NCBI RefSeq assembly: GCF_013177315.1
Contig: NZ_CP053661.1
Location: 3,410,001-3,474,000 of the forward strand
Length of the DNA: 64,000 nucleotides
Reading direction: 5' to 3'
DNA from: Thermoleptolyngbya sichuanensis A183
Lineage (GTDB): Bacteria; Cyanobacteriota; Cyanobacteriia; Elainellales; Elainellaceae
The position numbers and the translations under genes are program-made. The notes under the pieces are model-generated. The model made no database searches. It was given only the letters and a program-made list of their open reading frames with translations, and was not told the origin of the DNA. Within the stretch, counting starts at the first letter, position 1. Every line of letters starts with the position of its first letter. Shown here one piece after another: positions 43,570 to 52,641 of this stretch.

Positions 43570-45678
43570 CTAATTCTTCAACACGACTTTCATCACTTCA
43601 TACAGCACCCGCGACAGTTCCCGGCGGCGCAGGGATTGGCGGTCGATGGGCGTGCGGGCAAAGGCCCGGTCATAGGCATCGGGTGCGGCTTTTTTCACCA
43701 AGAAGGACAACTGCTCGCGGGTGATGGGCGACTCTGGCGCAAAGCGGCCGCGGCCGACTCCGGCGATCAGTCCGGCTGCGGCCAGCGCCTCGATATAGGG
43801 ATGGGCCCAGTGGTTTTTGGGCACGTCGGAAAAGGTGGGCTGGTGGGGCGTGGTGGGCGACAGGTTGAGCAGCTTCACCATTGCGGTAGAAACGACGGCG
43901 CGGGTGACGGTGTTTTCGGGGCGGAAATGCAGATCGGTGGTGGTTTCGCTGCGGACGATGCCTGCGGTCGCCATCACCTGGATCGGCTCGAAGTCGGGGT
44001 CGCTGTGGGATACATCGTCAAACCAGAAGATAGGAATGCCGTTGCGGGTGATCAGCCCTTGCAGCTTGCGGAGGAGGGGTTCTTGCAGGGCGATCGCCCT
44101 CGGCTGCACTCCCGCCCACACGGCCAGCGCCGCCAGATAGCCGCTGGCTTCCCCGATCGCCCATTCCACCGGATGCATTCGGTAGGCGGCGTTGGTGATG
44201 TGGGTCGTGCCGAGGCTTTTGGAGGACAGCACCAGCCCGTCGGTGTCCAGGGGAACAAGCGACCCCACGGGCAGCGTAAAGGGCAGCGCAATTACCTTGT
44301 CTCCGGGCAGGCTGGCGTGGCCCTGGCGATCGTTGCCGTGCAGGTCGAGATAGTGATATTGCCCAATGCCCACGCTGTCGGCAAAGCAGCGGGCCCGCGC
44401 CTGGTTGGGGAAAAAGGCCTTGGCCACGTCTTCGTGGAGGATGGGGGTGAGGGCGATACCGCGCCGCGCCTCGCGGATGTAGGGTTCCAGGGCGATGCCG
44501 TCGGCGGTCCAGGTGAGGTCGCCCCGGGGTTTTAGCGGAATGCCCCGCTGCTGCAAATAGTGGACGTAGGCCCGAGCGCGATCGCGCCCTTGTTTTAGAT
44601 GCAGCTTGCGTTCCTCCCGACTCACGCCGACCAGTTCCCCCACGCGATAGTCGTTGCCGCAGAGCATGGGCCCGCCCTCGCCGTGCTGATGCTGGCCCCA
44701 GTTCAGCACCGACACGTCCCCCGGCTTTACCAGCTTCTCTTGGGTAGACACGCGAATCAGGCGGCGATAGCGGAAAATCCCAAAGGGATGCAAAAAGGGG
44801 CGCGGCTGTGGCTCCCACTGACCGCCAGATTTCGTCCAAAAATCGGCTTCAAAATCTGCCGCCAGCAGCCAGGGGGCGACGTTGTATCCTGGCGGTGCGC
44901 CAATGGGTTTGCCTTTGCCCGGTTCCGCCAGTTCGATCACCGCGCCGTAGGTAAAGGACTGCTGACATTCCGGCAGGGGATGTTTGGGAAGCGCCTGTTC
45001 GCCGGTTTCTTCGCGGGTTTCCTGCCCCACGCGGGAGGGAATATTGCCGACTTCCAGCAAATCCCCCAAATCGGTTGCCTCAATGGTGATCTGCGCCGAA
45101 ATCGTGAAGCGATGCCCCCGCTGGAGGTCTTGAAACACAACCCCCGTGACGCGCCGCCGCCCGCCGGGGGGAGTGACAAACCGCACCTCGACGGGTTCTG
45201 CAAAGGGAATGAAGCGGAGGGTACCCCGTTCCAAGCAGGGGGCGATCGCCTCGTTTAGGGCTATGGCGGATACGACGGGACTGGTGCAAATCGGGCTGAC
45301 CCAGCCGCCGCCGGGGTTTTGCAGCACCTCCCCCTGCACGGGTTGGAGCTGTCGCTGGCGATCGCGAAACCAGCGCTGCAACGGCGAAATCGCAAATTCT
45401 TCCCCTGCCCGATGAAATGCGCCCGCCCGCTCTTTGAGCAAATCGCCATCGTCCGACGCGGGCAGCGCCTGCACGGTGAACTGTCCCCCCAAGATTTGCG
45501 TCGGCTGCACCAGGCACACCGACAGATTGGCCCGCGCCGCCACCAGCGCCGCCGTATAGGCCGCCGTCGATCCCCCCACCACGAGAATGGCGCAGGAAAG
45601 TTCGCTGTTTGGCGTTGGGCGGGTAAAGGCGCGGTCTTCAAAAATGCCGTTGTGCTGGCGCAGGGGGGCGGTGAGCAT
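43570..45678 (-). CDS. FAD-dependent oxidoreductase with C-terminal SLH repeats
   Basis: 702-aa protein. The N-terminal flavoprotein has CAILVVGGSTAAYTAALVAARA (FAD Rossmann motif, first Gly pair kept) and family blocks TQILGGQFTVQALPASDD, ITIEATDLGDLLEVGN, CNDYR-like GNDYRVGELVG. It resembles the FAD_oxidored family (xanthan-lyase-like annotation). Near the C terminus are two SLH segments: TAGIVRSETTTDLHFRPENT and FSDVPKNHWAHPYIEALAAA ... FAPESPITREQLSFLV. SLH normally attaches proteins to secondary cell-wall polymer, yet no signal peptide is obvious at the N terminus. The location is therefore puzzling (a Tat or cryptic signal, or cytosolic use of SLH). The substrate is unknown. ATG at 45678. 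Confidence 0.85.
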   Translation of the reverse strand: MLTAPLRQHNGIFEDRAFTRPTPNSELSCAILVVGGSTAAYTAALVAARANLSVCLVQPTQILGGQFTVQALPASDDGDLLKERAGAFHRAGEEFAISPLQRWFRDRQRQLQPVQGEVLQNPGGGWVSPICTSPVVSAIALNEAIAPCLERGTLRFIPFAEPVEVRFVTPPGGRRRVTGVVFQDLQRGHRFTISAQITIEATDLGDLLEVGNIPSRVGQETREETGEQALPKHPLPECQQSFTYGAVIELAEPGKGKPIGAPPGYNVAPWLLAADFEADFWTKSGGQWEPQPRPFLHPFGIFRYRRLIRVSTQEKLVKPGDVSVLNWGQHQHGEGGPMLCGNDYRVGELVGVSREERKLHLKQGRDRARAYVHYLQQRGIPLKPRGDLTWTADGIALEPYIREARRGIALTPILHEDVAKAFFPNQARARCFADSVGIGQYHYLDLHGNDRQGHASLPGDKVIALPFTLPVGSLVPLDTDGLVLSSKSLGTTHITNAAYRMHPVEWAIGEASGYLAALAVWAGVQPRAIALQEPLLRKLQGLITRNGIPIFWFDDVSHSDPDFEPIQVMATAGIVRSETTTDLHFRPENTVTRAVVSTAMVKLLNLSPTTPHQPTFSDVPKNHWAHPYIEALAAAGLIAGVGRGRFAPESPITREQLSFLVKKAAPDAYDRAFARTPIDRQSLRRRELSRVLYEVMKVVLKN

Positions 45679-45747
45679 GGGTGGGTTGGTAGGGGCGGTG
45701 CTATTTAATCATCTCACTCCCGCCCCTCAACCCGCCAAAACCTCAAC

Positions 45748-45837
45748 AGGACTTATGCACTAGCCATCCGTGTTCTGGACTTTGGCGGATTTCTCGCGGA
45801 TGCAGCCCGTGAGAAATCTGCCAACTGCCTCAATCCT
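45748..45837. repeat. AGGACTTACG-type element, degenerate copy 3
   Basis: Begins AGGACTTATGCACTAGCC; the interior GATTTCTCGCGGATGCAGCC pairs imperfectly with GTGAGAAATC, and it ends CAACTGCCTCAATCCT. Clearly related to copies at 27294 and 38918 but decayed. Confidence 0.65.
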
Positions 45838-45890
45838 GCTCAACCTAAAATAGAGGCATTGCCACACCGTCGCGCCGCTGAGTATTTTGC

Positions 45891-47690
45891 ATGTACGCTG
45901 ATTCTGAGTTTGATTCTGAGTTTGATTCGGATGTTTCATGGTCTGGTAATGATTTGGCTCGGTTAACGCCAGCGGAGTGTGGGCAGCGGCTGAGTGAGGC
46001 GGCGTTGCCAGAGGCAGAGCGGGCAGGGCTGCTGTGTCGGCTGGGCTGGTGGCAGTTGCGAGATGGGCAGATCGAAGCGGCGATCGCCCAGTTTGACCAG
46101 GCGTTGCTGCTGTGGCCAGACTTGGTGGCGGCCTATCACGGGCGGGGGCGGGCGCTGGATGGGCTGGGGCGATTTAAGGAGGCGCTGGCAAATTTTGACC
46201 AAGCGATCAAGCTGGCGGCCAAACCGAGGGCAAGGCTGTGGCGCGATCGCGGCTGTACGCTCCGCAGTCTGGGGCGCTATGGCGAGGCGCTGGCCAGCTT
46301 TGGCAACGCATTGGAACAACAGCCCCAGGATGCCCTATCGATGAGCGCGAAGGGGTCTTTGCTGGCGGTGCTGCGGCGACAAAAGCAAGCGGCGATGCAG
46401 CTTTGCGATCGTGCCTTGCAGCTTGACCCAAACCTGCCAGAAGCGTGGAACAGTAAGGGTGTGGTGCATTCGGTGGCGGGGCAATATGCCGAGGCGCAGC
46501 AGTGCTATGAGCGGGCGATCGCCCTCGACAGCAGGCTAGACCGGGCCTGGAGCAACCGGGGGATTGCGATGCTGCGGCAAGATCGGGTGCTGGAGGCGAT
46601 CGCCAATTTTGAGCAGGCCCTCTCGCTGGCTCCGCATCGGCAGGAGGCGTGGAAAGCGGCTGCTTGGGCGCATCACGGGCGGGCGCTGATGCGGCTGGGG
46701 CGCTATGAGCGGGCGATCGCCAGTTGCGAAGAGGCACTGCGGCTGCAACCGGGCTATGCTCCGGCGGCGCTGAATCGGCTGCTGAGCCTGGGCATGGCGG
46801 GGCAGTTGTGGATGCACCTGCGGCGGGGGGAAACGCGCTGGCCCCTGCTGCACAATGTGGGCGCAGTGCTGAATGCGGCCAAGCTGCGGCTGCTGATTGT
46901 GACGGCGGCGGTGCTGCTGCTGGCGCTGGGGCAGGGGCCGGCGGCGGAGTTGCTGCGGCAGGGGGTGTCGGTGCTGCTATCGCTGGGCGTGCTGGGGCTG
47001 ATTGTGGCCGATCTGTGGCGGCATCGGTCGCGGCTGGGCTTCGTCTGGCAGACCTACTTTGGCACCCACTGGCTGACCTATGGGCGGGCGCTGGGCATCG
47101 TCGTGGCAACGCTGGTGACCTATTCGATTGCCGATGCGATCGCCCCGCCGATTTTGCGTCTGGGCTGGTCGGATCTGGTGTTTGGGCGACCCGGCAACGT
47201 CATGTTTCAGCCGTTTAACCTGATCAAAGATGCCGCCCCTGCGCCATCCCCTGTGCCAGACCTCCCTACCCCGCCGATGCCAGGATTGGAGCCGCCGCCT
47301 GTGCCAGAAGCAGTATCCCATTTCAACTGGGCGACGCTGCTGATTCTGCTGTTTTGGCTGGCGCTGCTGCTGGGCATTCCCTTTTGGGCGCGGCTGGAGG
47401 AGCGGCTGTTTCGGCGCGGGGCCAACACCTGGCGGCAAATCGGCGTGCGTTCCACCTGGTTTGGGCTGGCGCACCTGCTGGCGGGAATCCCCCTAATCGG
47501 CGGGATCGTGCTGATTTTGCCGGGGTTCCTGTTTGCCTGCCGCTATAAGTATGTGCGCGATCGCCATTTGCGGCAAACGGGCAACGCCTTCCAGTCCGAA
47601 GAAGCAGGCGTGCAAGCCAGCACCGCCGACCACGCCGCCTACAACGCCATCCTGATCACGCTAGCCGCCGCCGTAATGATTTTTCTTTAG
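45891..47690 (+). CDS. TPR protein with C-terminal CPBP-type intramembrane protease domain
   Basis: 599-aa membrane protein. Residues 1-13 read MYADSEFDSEFDSD, from 12-15-bp DNA repeats. About 50-300 hold seven tetratricopeptide repeats (AYHGRGRALDGLGRFKEALA, AWNSKGVVHSVAGQYAEAQQ). From about 325 on there are six or more membrane segments, with a proline-rich loop (about 445-480). The CPBP/ABI motifs are present in order: EERLFRR (EExxxR, about 504-509), FGLAH (FxxxH, about 524) and HAAYN (HxxxN, about 581). CPBP proteins are glutamic intramembrane proteases (Rce1-like) involved in prenyl-protein or bacteriocin-immunity processing. Fusion to a cytosolic TPR scaffold suggests substrate recruitment. 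The MEROPS-style assignment is inferred from motifs only. Confidence 0.82.
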   Translation: MYADSEFDSEFDSDVSWSGNDLARLTPAECGQRLSEAALPEAERAGLLCRLGWWQLRDGQIEAAIAQFDQALLLWPDLVAAYHGRGRALDGLGRFKEALANFDQAIKLAAKPRARLWRDRGCTLRSLGRYGEALASFGNALEQQPQDALSMSAKGSLLAVLRRQKQAAMQLCDRALQLDPNLPEAWNSKGVVHSVAGQYAEAQQCYERAIALDSRLDRAWSNRGIAMLRQDRVLEAIANFEQALSLAPHRQEAWKAAAWAHHGRALMRLGRYERAIASCEEALRLQPGYAPAALNRLLSLGMAGQLWMHLRRGETRWPLLHNVGAVLNAAKLRLLIVTAAVLLLALGQGPAAELLRQGVSVLLSLGVLGLIVADLWRHRSRLGFVWQTYFGTHWLTYGRALGIVVATLVTYSIADAIAPPILRLGWSDLVFGRPGNVMFQPFNLIKDAAPAPSPVPDLPTPPMPGLEPPPVPEAVSHFNWATLLILLFWLALLLGIPFWARLEERLFRRGANTWRQIGVRSTWFGLAHLLAGIPLIGGIVLILPGFLFACRYKYVRDRHLRQTGNAFQSEEAGVQASTADHAAYNAILITLAAAVMIFL

Positions 47691-47760
47691 CAATAAAGCT
47701 TTTCGATTTTCAGGTTTTGATTGATGCGATCGATGCGGTCAGGTTTGTCTAATCTATTGA

Positions 47761-47934
47761 ATCGGGCACCCTGGTTGACTGACAAAACTCGAATCACCCT
47801 CGCCCCAACCCCTCTCTCAAAGCGGGAGAGGGGCTTCAAACCCAGTTCTAAACTCCGGCTCCCCTTCTCCCTTTTTGGGAGAAGGGGTTGGGGGATGAGG
47901 GAAAAAGATTTGTCAGTCAACCAGATCGGGCACC
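47761..47934. mobile_element. 154-bp MITE-like element (copy D) with 10-bp target duplication
   Basis: Body 47771-47924. Perfect 16-bp terminal inverted repeats CTGGTTGACTGACAAA / TTTGTCAGTCAACCAG. ATCGGGCACC is directly repeated at 47761-47770 and 47925-47934. The interior is a CCCTCTCTCAAAGCGGGAGA / CCCTTCTCCC-GGGAGAAGGGG palindromic repeat unrelated to the interior of copies A-C, but the terminal CTGGTTGNCTGACA is the same. No coding capacity. Confidence 0.93.
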
Positions 47935-47971
47935 ACTTTCCCAATCTAAGATAATCTATAATCTGCCTCTG

Positions 47972-48790
47972 CTATGGAAGAGGATGCCAGTGGGCGGGAT
48001 CAAACATGGGAGGACGTAGTTTTTCATTCATCAGATCGCTCCTTAGATAAACCAAGTCACACTGCCACAAAACTTGTCCATACATAACTCGATCCACAAT
48101 ATCAATCAGCTCAAACCCGTATTCCTCAAGAATCTTTCCCCTAGCCGTCAATGCAGCCCAATGTGCCTCCACAATCACAACGGAGGCATTACTGATGCAG
48201 CCAGAGGCTCCTTTAAGAACTTCCAAATCTTTTCCGTCAACATCAACCTTGAGCAAGTAATCCTTTTCAAGTAAATCGGAGTATGAGTCAAGTCTGTCTA
48301 CCTTGATCTCCTCACAGGAAACAATTTCTTGCCCATCCGGTATTACTGGTACTTCGCTGATTCTTGCATGAGTAGCAACTCCATCCTTCAAGAGCGCCGT
48401 CTGAATAAGCCAGGCAGATCCTATTTCATCTGACAATGCAATAGGGTAAAGCGTATTGCTGATGGCGGAATAGTTCTTCTCTATATCTCCATACCACAAG
48501 GAAACAGGCTCAAATAGATGGTGATGTCTTTCCCGAAGTGGCTCCATCAATTCTGGAGTACCTCTTTGAACACCCACATCAACCACTGCATTGATAGGAA
48601 CGCCTAACGCAAGCAGCGAAATCACCCTATCTTTCTTGTTAGCGACTAGCTGCTGAACAGGAAATGTTTGAGAGGTTACTTGAGACACTGTAGATCCTTG
48701 AGCAGAAGCTCTTTGAGCAGAATCAGCGTCAGCAAGCACCTCTTGAACAGACTCAGCTCGACGGAGAATTGATCTTAAGCTTCTGAGCAT
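47972..48790 (-). CDS. FkbM-family methyltransferase
   Basis: 272-aa SAM-dependent methyltransferase of the FkbM/Methyltransf_21 family. INAVVDVGVQRGTPELMEPL is the SAM strand-loop, LFEPVSLWYGDIEKN the acidic strand, and KVDVDGKDLEVLKGASGCIS with VVIVEAHW the catalytic half. In polysaccharide clusters these enzymes O-methylate sugars. The N-terminal 45 residues are polar and helical (RSILRRAESVQEVLADADSA). It is the last gene of the minus-strand surface-glycan cluster. MITE copy D lies just downstream of its stop. Confidence 0.9.
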   Translation of the reverse strand: MLRSLRSILRRAESVQEVLADADSAQRASAQGSTVSQVTSQTFPVQQLVANKKDRVISLLALGVPINAVVDVGVQRGTPELMEPLRERHHHLFEPVSLWYGDIEKNYSAISNTLYPIALSDEIGSAWLIQTALLKDGVATHARISEVPVIPDGQEIVSCEEIKVDRLDSYSDLLEKDYLLKVDVDGKDLEVLKGASGCISNASVVIVEAHWAALTARGKILEEYGFELIDIVDRVMYGQVLWQCDLVYLRSDLMNEKLRPPMFDPAHWHPLP

Positions 48791-48982
48791 ATTTTCTAAA
48801 CCTACAGACTCAAGTTCATCAGAGCTAATTTGTAAAGGAGCCTGAAAGCCTTGTTAATCAAGGATTTCCGAGAAACCGCTTTTCCTGGGCAAACATGACC
48901 TCAAAGCCACACATGCCAAGAGTTTCAGGCTTCTTAAGATTTGCTTCATAAATCAGCTCTCAAGTTTGGTCACAAAATTGCT

Positions 48983-49348
48983 TTAAACCCTACCCATGTC
49001 ATGACTTTTTTCCGAACTCTTCTCAAGCCGATCAATCCTATCTTGGAGGGCGCTAACTTGCTCTCTCATATCACGAATTTGAGATATGGCATTGCTCAGC
49101 AACTCATGCTGAGCCATCCCTTGGCGGTGAATTGTATTGATCTGATGTAAAAGCGTTGTTTGAAAATCTTGATTAAGCTTTTCCTGGCGCTGCATCGCGT
49201 CTACTAAAAACACTGAAGACCTTAATAGGGCAGTCTCATTTTCAGAGGCGGCAGAAGAAACCTGCTCAAACTGCTCAACCTTCGATTGAATCTGATCTAA
49301 TTTGTTTAGAATTAGGTCTTTAATCGTTTTTAGTCTACCAACTACCAT
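48983..49348 (-). CDS. Small coiled-coil protein of the glycan cluster
   Basis: 121-aa protein, almost entirely heptad-type coiled coil: LKTIKDLILNKLDQIQSKVE, MRQEKLNQ-like stretch, ISQIRDMREQVSALQDRIDR. No membrane segment, no catalytic motif. It may scaffold glycosyltransferases, as other proteins here end in coiled coils. 49 bp separate it from the GT2 gene upstream. AGGTACGGAGGAAGC before the ATG gives a good ribosome site. Confidence 0.65.
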   Translation of the reverse strand: MVVGRLKTIKDLILNKLDQIQSKVEQFEQVSSAASENETALLRSSVFLVDAMQRQEKLNQDFQTTLLHQINTIHRQGMAQHELLSNAISQIRDMREQVSALQDRIDRLEKSSEKSHDMGRV

Positions 49349-49397
49349 TGCTTCCTCCGTACCTCTAAGAACCCGTCAATTGAATCTGGAACTTGTA

Positions 49398-50276
49398 CTA
49401 GAACTGCTTTCCAAGCCGTCTTGGATTGATTTGGCAATAATAAACCCAATTATCTATTGGCAAGCGTTCAAAAGTTCTTGATTCAAACTCAGCATAGTTT
49501 CTCCAGGACTCATACAAGCTAGAGATGAGTGCCTGATTGCTAGAACCAAACGTGTACTCTGCAAAATAGGCGTACATTTTATCTTGGGGAATTGTGGAAC
49601 CGTTATAACGCTGATGCAACTTAGCAATCTCAGGAAGTCCTACAGTTTCCCAGCGGGACTTTGTTTTCTGATCGGGATAGTATCGAAAGAAGCCAAATGT
49701 CTCAGGTGCGGCGTAAAATCGAGCATCATGCTCCAGAAACCTAAACCAAAGCTCATAATCCATCGCGAAATCGAACTCTTCGTTTATCCACTCGCCTGCT
49801 TTCCTAAAGATATCTCTCCCCCAAAAGACACACTCTTGAGGGATATAGTCTGTCCAAACTAGATACTCTTTTGAATACTCCCTGTAAGGATGAAAATTTG
49901 TTTGATAGCCATCTTCTGAAATGAACTTCCGACAACCATAAACAACATCTGCTTTGGTTTCCTGAAAGTGCTTGATGGCTGTAGAAACAACATTTTCATC
50001 TGCGTATACATCATCAGAATTCAGATAGGCTAGGACATCCCCTGTAGCCAATCTAAATCCCTTGTTTAGAGCATCGGACTGACCCCGATCTGGCTCAATG
50101 ATTAGGTGATCAATAAAATCCCTGTAGTATTCCAGAATTTTAATGGTTTCATCGCTGGAGTTTCCATCAACCACGATGTACTCTATGTCGGGATAATTTT
50201 GGCATAGGACACTAAGCAGAGTCTTCTCAATAAATTTCCCTTGATTATACGAAGGGGTGATAATGCTAACCTTCAT
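49398..50276 (-). CDS. Family 2 glycosyltransferase
   Basis: 292-aa cytosolic GT-A enzyme. VSIITPSYNQGKFIEKTLLS starts the fold, YIVVDGNSSDETIKILEYYR carries the first Asp, GDVLAYLNSDDVYADENVVS the DxD-like metal site, and FWGRDIFRKAGEWINEEFDF the acceptor-side E-D motif. No transmembrane segment. It likely adds a sugar in surface-polysaccharide synthesis. The sequence is more AT-rich than the genes at 43-47 kb, as is most of 48-56 kb. Confidence 0.92.
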   Translation of the reverse strand: MKVSIITPSYNQGKFIEKTLLSVLCQNYPDIEYIVVDGNSSDETIKILEYYRDFIDHLIIEPDRGQSDALNKGFRLATGDVLAYLNSDDVYADENVVSTAIKHFQETKADVVYGCRKFISEDGYQTNFHPYREYSKEYLVWTDYIPQECVFWGRDIFRKAGEWINEEFDFAMDYELWFRFLEHDARFYAAPETFGFFRYYPDQKTKSRWETVGLPEIAKLHQRYNGSTIPQDKMYAYFAEYTFGSSNQALISSLYESWRNYAEFESRTFERLPIDNWVYYCQINPRRLGKQF

Positions 50277-50349
50277 GTTAAGCCTTGACTCTGTGGGTTT
50301 TCTGTAATCCTATTGCCGCCTCAACTAAGTACACCCCAAACAGGAGGAA

Positions 50350-52569
50350 TTAATACATAAAACGTTTCTTTAGGTCATCTAAATCTTGCTTCATCGCAAG
50401 CAACTCGTCATGGACAGTCAGCGTATACTTTGCCTGATAGTCAACATAGTATCGATGTAAACGCTGGACTTCATTGATTAGTTCGCCAAACATCTTGCTA
50501 TATATCATCTCGCCTTCGTAGTAAGAAGGTAAAGCAGGAGATGATTCACCCAGGCGAAACTCTTCATCCTTAGAGCGAACTGAGGGTTTTATAAAGGCTT
50601 TCTCGTCTAGAAGAATATCACTGGTTTCTGAGGGGATCAGTCCTTCGCGAACGAAGACAATATCTTTTTGGAGCAAGGCTCCATCAACGGGCGATCGCCA
50701 TTCTCCAGCATCATCATAGTAGCGAAATCCTAAGTCGGAAATAATGCCTACCATCTCTGCGAGGGTTCTAGCGTCAGCATCATACTGAACGAGGGATAAC
50801 TCTACAACCAGAATATCGACCTTGGACAAAAACTGGGCTGCTCCTTCTAGAACCAAATGTTCAGCACACTGAACATCAATTTTTAGAACACCCCGTCCTT
50901 CAATCGACAGTTCCTCAGAGACTTGATCAAGGGTTTTCACTTCGACTTCCACAGATTCGTATGAACGGAAGTCAGCAGGTTTTAGCAAAGAACTACCATA
51001 GAGATCTTGAGATACTTGCAGGTGCGTTTTTCCAGACTGATTGGAAATTGCTGCTTCTACCAAATCATGATGTCTTAATGATCCAGCGAACTGACGCAAT
51101 AAGTTGGCATCATGTTTTGCCAACAGTGGATCAATGAGGACGTAGCGAACGCTGGGATATAGCTTACTGATGGTGAATGACCAAACACCAACAGAACAGC
51201 CCACGTCAATGATGAAATCAGGTTCATACCCTCGCCGCTTTAGCCGACGAAATGAATTGAATGATGGAACAAACTCCGGAAACAAATCGCGTGGTGTCGG
51301 CGGTTCAATGAAATAAAGCAGGTCGCTAGGGCGGTGCGGGCAGAGTTCCTCAAATCTAAAGTCGATTGGCTGTCCTGCTTCTAGAGATTTCCATAACCAG
51401 GTGTCAAATTTCTTATCTGAAAATGCGTCAGCTAGCATAGCAGCCCGCTGCCGCATTTCACGCTGATTGTCGGGAGCAGTAACGTACTCCACAGCTTGAT
51501 TGAAGCTAGCAGGATCGTAATCTGAAACTACTCCTATGCCGAAGCGCTCAATGAACTTAGCGGCTGCGGTTTTTGGGCTACCTACCACAATCATCGGAAT
51601 ATTTGTGGTGGCCAGTAGGTAAGGAATGCGACTAGGCAGGCTGAGATACCCAACGGGAAGATGTTCATCTTCTTGATCGAGTGTGCTGGAGGGAATTACG
51701 GCGTAGGGGTATTGCCGCAGCTTTTGCACGAATTCAAACTCATCTTCAATGAAGTTTTGCTCACGAAGAATGCCTTGTTGCAGAAAAGCTTGTTTATCAG
51801 CAAGCCATTCAAAATCTTGAACCTGCCCGCTGCGGAACCAATCAATGTGATGCGGGAAACCAGTCAGCAGCTTTTGCAGGTTGTTGAACCATCGCTCATT
51901 CCAGACATTCCCAATTAGTACGCCCGTCTTGTCATTGCTTTTGTCATCGGCGGCGGGCTTGAAGTAGTTCTGAATTAGATCACTGGGTACAACGGGTGGA
52001 ACGAACCAAAACTTTAGGCGATAGCGCTGTTCGTAAGCATCTCTCATTTCAGGAGAAACGGCTAAACGAAGTGAGGACTTTTCTAATAGCTCGCGCATCA
52101 AGCCATCTGGAATATTCTTAACGTATATGTTCTGATCGTCCAGAATGTAAGTGCAAAGTGGGACATTGAATATTTCCTTAAGGGCGATCGCCGTAATCAG
52201 GTCATCTTTGAAGAAGGGGATGCAGAGAATTCGACGAATGGTTACGTCCTCTAGCTGCTTCAATAGCTTCTTGAAAGACTCTGGTCGAGAACAGCCTCGA
52301 TGAGAAATTGACAAGCTGAGATCCCCAAACTGATGATCGCCAGGGTAGGTATCCGCAGAGCGAATTGAGATTGTATTCGCCCCTGTGCCAAAGATTCGCT
52401 TTACGAGAAGGCCTGTACCGTGTCGAGTATTGATCTCGTTTGGTGTGATAACAACATCCGCTTTTGTCAGCGTTTTGCCCTTAGGAAATGCAGAGTAACC
52501 AGTTAGTAAAGTCTCTAAGCGTCGGCGAAGTTTAGCCTGTTTTGCTGGAAAATTAACCTTCTTCTGCAT
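50350..52569 (-). CDS. Glycosyltransferase-FkbM methyltransferase fusion
   Basis: 739-aa bifunctional protein. Residues about 35-400 resemble a GT-B glycosyltransferase: ADVVITPNEINTRHGTGLLV at the N-terminal Rossmann half, SSLRLAVSPEMRDAYEQRYR, and a C-terminal half with KTGVLIGNVWNERWFNNLQK and VPYLLATTNIPMIVVG-like text. Residues about 440-670 are an FkbM methyltransferase (FIIDVGCSVGVWSFTISKLY, YVLIDPLLAKHDANLL, GVLKIDVQCAEHLVLEGAAQ, DILVVELSLVQYD). A terminal helix (YHVDYQ-like, LLAMKQDLDDLKKRF) may form a coiled coil. The fusion suggests sequential sugar transfer and methylation, possibly chain capping. ATG at 52569. Confidence 0.85.
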   Translation of the reverse strand: MQKKVNFPAKQAKLRRRLETLLTGYSAFPKGKTLTKADVVITPNEINTRHGTGLLVKRIFGTGANTISIRSADTYPGDHQFGDLSLSISHRGCSRPESFKKLLKQLEDVTIRRILCIPFFKDDLITAIALKEIFNVPLCTYILDDQNIYVKNIPDGLMRELLEKSSLRLAVSPEMRDAYEQRYRLKFWFVPPVVPSDLIQNYFKPAADDKSNDKTGVLIGNVWNERWFNNLQKLLTGFPHHIDWFRSGQVQDFEWLADKQAFLQQGILREQNFIEDEFEFVQKLRQYPYAVIPSSTLDQEDEHLPVGYLSLPSRIPYLLATTNIPMIVVGSPKTAAAKFIERFGIGVVSDYDPASFNQAVEYVTAPDNQREMRQRAAMLADAFSDKKFDTWLWKSLEAGQPIDFRFEELCPHRPSDLLYFIEPPTPRDLFPEFVPSFNSFRRLKRRGYEPDFIIDVGCSVGVWSFTISKLYPSVRYVLIDPLLAKHDANLLRQFAGSLRHHDLVEAAISNQSGKTHLQVSQDLYGSSLLKPADFRSYESVEVEVKTLDQVSEELSIEGRGVLKIDVQCAEHLVLEGAAQFLSKVDILVVELSLVQYDADARTLAEMVGIISDLGFRYYDDAGEWRSPVDGALLQKDIVFVREGLIPSETSDILLDEKAFIKPSVRSKDEEFRLGESSPALPSYYEGEMIYSKMFGELINEVQRLHRYYVDYQAKYTLTVHDELLAMKQDLDDLKKRFMY

Positions 52570-52641
52570 CTCAAACTGCCGCCTTGCGGAATCCTAAATC
52601 TGCGATCGCCCAAGATTCGCCTTGATTCGCTCCGTCCTGGC

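Noticed and set aside
43504-44535. 343-codon plus-strand frame antisense to the FAD oxidoreductase
   Set aside because: Shadow frame; the opposite strand encodes clear FAD and SLH motifs over the same span.
46207-47109. 300-codon Ala/Pro-rich minus-strand frame inside the TPR-CPBP gene
   Set aside because: It is antisense to a well-supported protein in GC-rich DNA; composition is the mirror of Ala/Leu/Gly codons.
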